Assembly (NCBI RefSeq): GCF_932276165.1
Contig: NC_064001.1
Coordinates: 3,231,501-3,295,500, forward strand
Length of the DNA stretch: 64,000 bases
Direction of reading: 5' to 3'
From: Plutella xylostella
Taxonomy: Eukaryota; Arthropoda; Insecta; Lepidoptera; Plutellidae
Notes under the pieces: generated by a model
Database searches by the model: none
The model's input: only the letters and a program-made list of their open reading frames with translations
Told to the model about the DNA's origin: nothing
Program-made: the position numbers and the translations under genes
Shown: positions 56,691-64,000 of the stretch, piece by piece
Layout of the letters: each line of letters opens with the position of its first letter
Numbering within the stretch: position 1 is the stretch's first letter

Positions 56691-58767
56691 ACTCTTTTTC
56701 GATATACTAGGTATATAACTTTTGCAATACCCTGCATGGCACACCAGTTTCGACGCATTTGAATAGCGGAACGAGCCCCCGGGTTGACGTGGGAGCCAGC
56801 TGAATACGTAACCATTGCTTTTGTGTTGAAAAAAGGTATTTTATCACTCCCGCCTGTGCTGAGGTCACCTACATAATGGAGGCTAATAGAACCATAATAG
56901 AACCGTGATTGAAAGGACTAACCCCTTGCTTGTCACACTTGGTGACACGCGAAATGTAAAGTTTCACTTCAAAGGGTTTAGAAATAAAATTTAAGTGTAT
57001 TTCACGTAGTGACACTCCCCATTTATTTTATATTCTAGTTCTAGTATAATTAGGTGGAAAGGAGAGAAGAAACTGTACCATTTCAACCATTTGTCTAATT
57101 ATTCATACAGTACATAATATATAAGTACTAATATAATGGCATTGTATGACCTGTAACACGTTAATGATAAAGGAGCGCCATTTTTATATTTTTCAAGAAT
57201 GTACAAAAGTGTCTATACCTGTATGTTATCTCATAGAAAAACTGTTCAATGCGGCGAACTGAAAAAGCCATTATAAGTAGCTATAATAATAACATACTTA
57301 ATCCAATAATTTTCATCAAATAAAAATGTTTAACTACCAAAACGTGACGCTGTTAATGCGGCAACTGGGTGTATTACGGATCACACATCGGCGATATAAA
57401 ACCAACTAGTGGGTTCTTAGGCGTTCCGCTCACTGCTAGAGTTGAGGCGGTGTCGAAGCGGCGTTGCGTTAGCGTCGCGACGACGGCTTTAAGGCGCAGG
57501 GAATTATTATTATTATTATTTATTAAACATTTAGTTCGGCTTGCGGATCCCAACCAGGAGGACCCGCTCTCGGCCCCTCCTTTCCATCCCTCGCTCAAAT
57601 AGCAACTATAGACAACACTTTTGTGATTAGAGCTGCCGAAACATACAACTGTCTATGTAGCAATACCGGTGTTGATCTATTTTATAGTAGTTATAACTCA
57701 ATTAAGGACCACATTATTAATAAATTTGTTAGCTCACAGTGATGCTAATCGTAAATTTTAAGTAAAGTATAAGGTTTCTATATGTGAAAACCTTTAACTG
57801 GCATGTTTGTTATTAATTTAATTTAACTATTCCTAGTTCTATAATTCCATGCTGTTGGTTTTCCATGCTTCATTAATAAATAAATAAATAAATAAATTTA
57901 TTTCCAGATATAACATCCATAGTAAATTAGTAAAACGTCAAAAAAATTGTTAGTCAAAATATAAAGATCATACATGCAAAAATTAATTAGATCAGATCCG
58001 AAATAATAAATATAAACACTTCAATGTAATTTTAGATGTGATTGTCATTTTAATTGAAATAATAAATTGAATTATGCCTCATTTACAATGACGCGTTCTC
58101 GCATAGCCTACCTTGCCTTAATGCCTGCGCCGCGACTCCGCCTCGACTTCTTCAATGAGCGTCAAACTGGGCTCGCACATAGGGAACATAGGGAAGGCGT
58201 GCCTTTGTTGCCGCCACCGCGACACCACCTCGACTCTCGTGGGCGAAGCGCCTTAGCTGCATTGCAGAAAAATGCGCAGAGTACGGGACTCAGGTGGCAT
58301 TCCGCTTGTCTCTAAGTTATGGCGTCTATAAAGAAAGTCCGTGTGTTACGACCCTATCGCTTAGTCTGGCGTTGGGTAATTCGCTTTGTTTCACGTGTCG
58401 GCGATTGTTCGGTTGTGTTTTGTTATACATAAACACATTAAAATGTAAAGGTAGAAATACATATTCGTTATTATAAGTTAGTAAGAATAAACTAAACTTG
58501 TAGGTTAGAATTAAAGTTTTTCTTATGACCTTCACTTTTTGTTATAAATTGTGATGATATCGAGATGGATGAAAATAAATAATTTCATAGACTGCAGTGT
58601 GAATTAATTAATTCTTAACTTTGTTTCACAACGGATAAAACTCATTTTACAAAATATTTTTATTGCGATCAACCGGATAAATCCGTGACTAAAAGCACTA
58701 TACATCGCACGTTGGGCAACTTTTAATTTTCTGCATCATACGTGAAGGTAAGCGACTCCTCGAGTGC
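56691..58767. other. Intergenic stretch with microsatellites and GC-rich repeat pieces
   Basis: (ATT)n at about 57506-57523 and (AAAT)n at about 57873-57899. 57420-57500 (GAGGCGGTGTCGAAGCGGCG) resembles the reverse complement of 58199-58262 (GACACCACCTCGACTC), so a diverged repeat family is present in both orientations. No gene seen. Confidence 0.4.
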
Positions 58768-58940
58768 AGACCACGAACAGGCGGGCTTAGCATGGGGCGC
58801 TCCGGCCCGCTGGACCGACGACCTTAAACAGGTGGCCAGCAGTAGTGACTGGGATGAGTAGGCAGAGGACAGGATGTTGTGACGCTCCTTGAGAGAACCC
58901 GATGTCCAGCTGTGGAGAAGTAAGGGCTGATGATGATGAC
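58768..58940 (+). pseudogene. RTE-type LINE ORF C-terminal remnant
   Basis: Translation gives ARWTDDLKQVAS, then, past two in-frame stops, AEDRML and RSLREPDVQLW, ending in a (TGATGA)n tail. This matches the familiar C-terminal end of RTE-like LINE proteins. Stops make it non-functional. Related to 25751-25897. Confidence 0.65.
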
Positions 58941-59358
58941 GTGGTGATACACCAATCTTGACATAAGACACACATGCCGTTATAATAAAATTGTTAAAAT
59001 ACAAAAACTCTGACAACTGAAGTAATGGTTCACAAGCATCAGGTGGTTTCAGCAGTAAAGAGCTAAGTTATGAGACCTATAAAAATGAGAAATATCTTCA
59101 TTTATTCCAATTTAGTACGTGCACGTTAATATGGTAGGTACAGAACGTACCATATTTTGACAAATCTACATATTCAGGTTAGTATCAGATTTGAAAAAGA
59201 AAATGGATTTAGTACTTAAGTACCATAAAGTTAAAACTAATATAACGGGGTTTAAGCTTGGTATTTGAAGTATTATTACGGTAAATATTCATGTTAAATA
59301 TTTTAATATTAAATAGTGTTCGAAGCTACAGAACACAGACAGATATCATTCAAACTTA

Positions 59359-59506
59359 GACCCGGTTTCTCATTACTCGGTTAGATCTTAACCATGGAAA
59401 GGTTGATCAATTATACGTCATCTCCATATAAAATTCTTGACAGATGAGTCAAAAGTCAACCACTAATACCTGGTTATACTCTAACCGACTATGGAGAAAT
59501 TGGCAC
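59359..59506. repeat. MITE sharing its terminus with the giant palindrome, TTA duplication
   Basis: Left GACCCGGTTTCTCATTACTC, right complement GTGCCAATTTCTCCATAGTC; both continue CGGTTAG. TTA flanks both ends (59356-59358, 59507-59509), consistent with PIF/Harbinger. The terminus resembles GACCTGGTTTCTCATGATTC of the element at 21206. Confidence 0.65.
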
Positions 59507-60619
59507 TTAGTTACACGAAGGTAAAGTTTTCCTCGGGTTAAAACTAGTAGCCAGTAATCGGGCCGCACTGATTGGTCAGTTATACGAGCCCGCAACGTGC
59601 GCCGGCGGTGATTGGTGGCCGCGCCCGCCGCTGTAATCTGTAGCCAATAATAACACGCCATAATGGATGCTACTGATGTACGCTACTGGACTAAGGAAAT
59701 AGGGAAAAGTGCTTGAATTTACAGAGAGTAATCAGTATGTTTCGTCTTCCATTAGCAATTTAGAATAAATCCGCGATGAAAAAATGTTACACCGTCTCCG
59801 ACAGTCTTTATGATGTAATAGTGAAATAATCATAACCCCTCTATAAAACTAGTCGTCGTATTATATCATCTACATAGCATTTGGCTGTATTTGAGTATCT
59901 TAAGTTATTAAAAAAAACTTGTGCTGAGAGGCATAACTCGACTGCCAGATGTTTTCAAGCTGCCCGAAGGCCTCTGACTAGGCTTAACGACTGCTGCCGA
60001 AACAGCATCAGATACATCTCTGTTATTTATTGTGCAATAAATGGCTGCCGATTTCCGAACGCGGTCGGAGTCCGTTCCAATTTTAAATAAGATTAAAAAG
60101 ATAAATTAACGATACGTTTAATTGGCCCAGTGTTTACTTATCCGCTGCATAAGTGCGGTCTGGGGATTACTCGAATAAATGCATACTTTAAATTGGCTAT
60201 GGATCCAATTATTTAATATCGGAAACGATAATAAGGTACAAAGATTGCCCTCAATTTTATTTTTCCATTTATGTTACGGCGATTATATAGGCAAACCAGC
60301 GTTGATTATTAAACTAAAATTTTAACTTCTGTGTATAATAATTATGAGTTTGATAAAATAGTGACACAACGCAAAATTATAATATAAAGAAAAATCAAGA
60401 AGGCAATTTTTGCTCTCTCGACAGTCCCTGGTACACGACATATCTCGAATATTAACTAAAACAATTATTGTATGTAGTACTAAAGATAATTACCTACCTA
60501 TGTCGATTGTTGAGAATAGGATGTCGAAGGAGTGAAAATCTAGGGCCTAAGCCGATGCGTCTCCAAATCTTCAGGTCTCATTACGAGTTTTCATTAGACT
60601 CAGATTGTGTAAAATGAAA
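59507..60619. other. Intergenic stretch with a repeat fragment
   Basis: 59921-60010 is a partial copy of the repeat at 51283-51525. About 60030-60240 looks non-repetitive and contains a forkhead-like TGTTTAC. No gene seen. Confidence 0.4.
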
Positions 60620-60716
60620 ATATAACACACTCACGAAACGAACAATGAAAAAGTTTCACCTGCCATTACCATTCCATATGTCACTGGATCTTTTTCATTG
60701 GTACGTGAGTTTATCT
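60620..60716. repeat. Foldback MITE, ACTCACG ends
   Basis: Left AACACACTCACGAAACGAAC with AATGAAAAAGTTTCA; right CTGGATCTTTTTCATTGGTACGTGAGT. A half copy is near 4965-5003 (CACTGGAACTTTTTCATTGC). Confidence 0.6.
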
Positions 60717-61045
60717 ATTGTCTTTGCTGCTCGAACCAAACGGCATTTTCCTGAAACTAAAGACTTTACTAAAGGCTTTTAAAGCTACAATTATATAAGT
60801 ATAAAAAGTTTGTGAGGCATTTCCAGCCTGAACAAAAGAAGGTTCTAAACAAAGAGGATAAACTTTTTATGTTTTCTTTTTTGCGAATGTTGGCGTTGAA
60901 CATCGTTTGCTAATATGGAAGTTTCTGGCTCTTGTAGGTATATACCTTGTTGTTACACAGGTGGAATCGTATACATGTAGGCTTATCGTCAAGGCCGATA
61001 TATATCGATATACGAGTTTGTTTAAATAAAATAATCCTCATCTGA

Positions 61046-61173
61046 GCAGCGATCACAGTATTCGATACTATTTTCGAATCTACATAAGTATATGAAAAAA
61101 AACAAATATTATCAATACATTTTCCATATGTTTGTGTAGTTTCGAAAATAGTATCGAATTCTGTGATCGCTGC
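61046..61173. repeat. 128-bp foldback MITE, GCAGCGATCACAG ends
   Basis: 33-bp arms 61046-61078 and 61141-61173 pair almost perfectly (GCAGCGATCACAGTATTCGA). Confidence 0.8.
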
Positions 61174-61448
61174 ACTATACCTAGTCTATCCTAGTCCCAT
61201 GGCTGTTATATCATCATCTATGACGACCATAAACTTGTATACGCAAGCGAAAAAGTTCGGAAAACTCACATTTCTAAAACTGCGTGATCTGCAATAAACT
61301 ACACTCGAGTACAAAAAGCGTTTTGCCCTCACACGGGAATAATGCGGGATAATTTTCTGCGCGTTTTTCCGTCAGAGTTGCGTGTTGGATATCGTAATTA
61401 TGACATGTCAGCGAGAGACGCGCTGATTGCGGAGCCGCGAACACTCGT

Positions 61449-61600
61449 GGGGGGTCACTCTCTAAATCTACGAACGAATTAAAAAGAATTGTTACGCGAT
61501 CGGCACGCTTGATACAATTAGATAGAGTTGTGATTAAAGCAGCGCTCCGAAGTTTCTGAAAAACAAAGCAGCATCGCTAACCACAACTGCATCTCCTAGT
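61449..61600. repeat. MITE of the GGGGGTCACTC family, right end missing
   Basis: Starts GGGGGGTCACTCTCTAAATC and has GCGATCGGCACGCTTGATAC and AGCGCTCCGAAGTTTCTG, in the same order as 16932-17291. The right terminus is not visible. Confidence 0.65.
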
Positions 61601-61849
61601 AAGTGTAATGCTTGACAATTCTCGTTTTGAGAGAGAGTTACCTCTCTGCTACGTCTATTCTTATTCACTTTATTCTATATTTATAAGTAGATATGTGTAT
61701 ATTATTATTATTATGTAGGTAGATACCGCCTTGTGCTTTATAATATTTATACGTAACTTGAATGAAGGCAAAGGGAGTGATAACGCCGCTAAGCCGGAGT
61801 CCCTTCGATAGAAAAAAAAATAAAAGAAACTACAGCAAGGTGTCTCACC
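61601..61849. other. Spacer, nothing identified
   Basis: No supported features. Confidence 0.4.
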
Positions 61850-62294
61850 GAGGGAAAGGGTTGATGAAGTGTCGTGCACCTACCTGGTCGCTGGAGGCAG
61901 TTCAGGAGACCAGGAAAAGGCGGCCGGCTTCCAGACCCTCGCCTGGCGCCACGTGCTCGATCGATCAGAGATCAGAGCAATCCAAAGCACTGCAGCACTC
62001 AACACACACACAGATATTCTTTGGTTAGCGGTTCACCACGAATAAAGAAGAAGCGGAAGACTTTAGCAACTAGCCAATCGTCTATTTTGAAAATAAGTTC
62101 AATCGCGAATAACTTAGCGCGACGGCGGCCATGAATTCGTTTTCGGAACTGATTGTCTGTGGGTGGCGCAGACAGTGTTGCCACACGTAGCGTTGCGGTG
62201 CACGACATAAGCGGAAATAGGGAAAAGGATTTTAGGATCGAAACCTTGCGAAAATTATGAAAGTAAATATATTAAAAGATAGGTGGCGACACCA
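61850..62294 (-). mobile_element. Presumed 3' LTR of the BEL/Pao element
   Basis: On the minus strand the sequence right after the polypurine tract starts TGGTGTCGCCACC, as expected for an LTR start. The far boundary near 61850 is a guess, because the 5' LTR is outside the window and cannot be compared. Confidence 0.45.
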
Positions 62295-62308
62295 TTTCCT
62301 CCCCCCTT
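62295..62308 (-). other. Polypurine tract
   Basis: Minus-strand AAGGGGGGAGGAAA, 112 bases downstream of the pol stop and directly before the presumed LTR start. This is where plus-strand DNA synthesis would be primed. Confidence 0.7.
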
Positions 62309-62419
62309 AAAGGGTCACCTTTAAAAACATTCATAAGTGAAACGAGACAAAATTATAGCCTAGCTAATGCGGTAACTAAAACTAATTATAAACTACAGCG
62401 GTAGATACTAATGTATTGT

Positions 62420-64000
62420 TTATTGTGACGGGAGCGGACATAAACGTACAACCGGGCGAGCGTATATGCCCCTAGCAGTCCTTACAGTAACTACCCGCGT
62501 TACTCCATCCCTTGAAGGATGAACTTTGTCGACAATCGCCAATGGCCACGAAAGCGGAGGCGCGTTATCATCTATGATAACTACAACTGTTCCAGGTATA
62601 ATAGCAGAGGATGGAACATTCCATTTCTGTCGAGTCTGCAAGCCATGTAAGTATTCCACTCTCCATCTCCTCCAAAAGGATTGTACGAGTTTATCGAGCA
62701 ACGAGTGCCTATGAAGTAGGCTAAGGTTGTCGTCATGCACTTCAGCCGCGGGCAACGAAAGTAAAGGCGCGGTGTGAAGAAAATGGCTGGGCGTCAGCGC
62801 GGCGGGTTCAGCGGGGTCCGCACTGAGCACAGTAAGAGGCCGCGAATTGAGTACACTCTCGATTTGAGCGAGTACAGTAACCAGCTCTTCATATGAAAGC
62901 AGCTGTTGACCAATCACTTTAAATAGGTGATTCTTTACCACCTTCACCATGCTCTCCCAGCACCCCCCGAAATGTGGACTGGCTGGGCAGTTAAATTTCC
63001 ATTCAATTCGGTTTTCTGTGAGCTCCTGCTTGAGACTGCAACTGAATTCGTCGCTGTTTAGAAATTTGTAAAGGTCGCGTAAGTAAGAATTAGCGCCGAC
63101 AAAATTAGTTCCCCTATCAGAATGCATGACCTTTACCGGGCCTCGGCGGGACAAGAAACGCTTTAAAGCGGCCAAAAAACTGGCGGTGCTCAGGTCAGTC
63201 GCTACCTCAATATGTAGTGCGCGAGTGGTAAGACATGTGAAGACGCAAATATAGGCCTTCATAGCCTTAGCTCCACGGCGACGAACAGGAGTGTAAGCGA
63301 TAGGCCCTGCGTAGTCACAACCTGTGTGGGTGAATGGCTTCGTAACTTGCTTCGTGCGACAGTCGGGCAAGTCAGCCATCAGCGGATAAGTCGGACGCGG
63401 GCGCGCGCGAAAGCAAACATTGCATTGGTGCACTATCCTCCGCACTACGCGCCGAGCAGATAGAATCCAGTACTTCTGGCGAAGTAATGACAGGAGCAAC
63501 TCTGGCCCTGCGTGCAAATATTTTTTGTGATAATATTGTATTATCAGGTTAACCGCGTGATCATCACGAGGCAGAAGTATCGGGTGTTGATTATCGAAAT
63601 CTAAATCGGAATTGGAGAGTCGGCCGCCAACTCGGATTAGGTCGTTGTGTAAAAACGGTCTTAATTTATTAAGCACCGGGGAAACAGGCAAGTCATTTTT
63701 AATATTTAATAACTCATCTTTAAAATATTTGTTTTGGAGTATTTGCAGCAATTTTGTTTCTGCGTACTCCAAGTCAGTAGCGGTAATACACGTAGGTTCG
63801 CGGCGTGGTAATAGTTTTAAAACCCTACATATATAAACGATTATTCGCAGGAGTTTGGTCCATGACGAGGAACGAGAAGCAGCGGGGTAAATACTACACT
63901 CGTCAGCAGGTGTCAAAACAGCGTGAACTAGGTTCCTTTGCTCGGGAACGACGTCTAAAGTGGAATAGTTAACTTCATCAAAGGAAGGCCACTGTGAAGC
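62420..64000 (-). CDS. BEL/Pao retrotransposon pol, integrase end (5' part outside window)
   Basis: Open from the window edge (codon starting at 64000) to TAA 62420-62422, 526 residues with no stop. The first ~110 residues are the linker after RNase H, including SSWTKLLRIIVYICR. Then comes the integrase zinc finger: His-His in YHKKYLHAG and Cys-x2-Cys in HQCNVC. The DDE core has Asp in GCDYAGP, Asp in MHSDRGTNF 66 residues later and Glu in GGCWESMVK 54 further on. The C-terminus has the usual SVLNSRPLT and LTPSHFL block, then a basic DNA-binding domain. Integrase joins the reverse-transcribed element to the genome. Protease, reverse transcriptase and gag must lie beyond 64000. The unbroken frame suggests a fairly recent insertion. 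Confidence 0.93.
   Translation of the reverse strand, partial: ASQWPSFDEVNYSTLDVVPEQRNLVHAVLTPADECSIYPAASRSSSWTKLLRIIVYICRVLKLLPRREPTCITATDLEYAETKLLQILQNKYFKDELLNIKNDLPVSPVLNKLRPFLHNDLIRVGGRLSNSDLDFDNQHPILLPRDDHAVNLIIQYYHKKYLHAGPELLLSLLRQKYWILSARRVVRRIVHQCNVCFRARPRPTYPLMADLPDCRTKQVTKPFTHTGCDYAGPIAYTPVRRRGAKAMKAYICVFTCLTTRALHIEVATDLSTASFLAALKRFLSRRGPVKVMHSDRGTNFVGANSYLRDLYKFLNSDEFSCSLKQELTENRIEWKFNCPASPHFGGCWESMVKVVKNHLFKVIGQQLLSYEELVTVLAQIESVLNSRPLTVLSADPAEPAALTPSHFLHTAPLLSLPAAEVHDDNLSLLHRHSLLDKLVQSFWRRWRVEYLHGLQTRQKWNVPSSAIIPGTVVVIIDDNAPPLSWPLAIVDKVHPSRDGVTRVVTVRTARGIYARPVVRLCPLPSQ

Noticed and set aside
61911..61940. TGGCGCC near the BEL LTR as a primer-binding site
   Set aside because: It lies on the 3' LTR side of the element, where no primer-binding site is expected.

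Overview
This is AT-rich, repeat-dense insect DNA, most probably from a moth or butterfly (Lepidoptera). The clues are spliced genes with GT-AG introns, several tRNA-derived SINE families, many foldback MITEs, RTE-like LINE tails, a LINE whose ORF1 carries a PHD-like finger and a baculovirus-FP-like C-terminal domain, and a BEL/Pao retrotransposon. No prokaryotic features were seen. Species cannot be named from the sequence alone.

Layout. 1-2014: the last four exons of a secreted pancreatic-lipase-type enzyme on the + strand. They splice cleanly and keep the Ser-Asp-His triad, and two of the introns carry transposon debris. 2015-34781: intergenic DNA with no convincing host gene. It holds MITEs, SINEs and LINE remnants, including a SINE-inside-MITE composite present twice (12152-12559, 13902-14198), a MITE nested in a MITE (16932-17291), a 2.03-kb near-perfect palindrome with 973-bp arms (21206-23232), a transposase-like exon (24568-24751) and a 973-bp TIR-bounded element (33140-34112). 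34782-39488: an apparently intact CR1/Jockey-type LINE with ORF1, a hydrophobic middle ORF and an endonuclease/reverse-transcriptase ORF2. 39489-61800: more intergenic DNA, with five minus-strand tRNA-like SINE heads, a SINE inside a 22-bp tandem array, an element with many copies of a ~20-bp motif in both orientations (55334-56464), and a few less repetitive stretches that could be regulatory. 61850-64000: the 3' end of a minus-strand BEL/Pao retrotransposon (integrase, polypurine tract, presumed LTR), cut by the window edge.

The only convincing host gene is the lipase. The rest is mostly layers of transposable elements. Non-autonomous elements (SINEs, MITEs) outnumber autonomous ones; only the LINE and the BEL element show long intact coding regions. 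All family assignments rest on motifs read by eye, without database searches.
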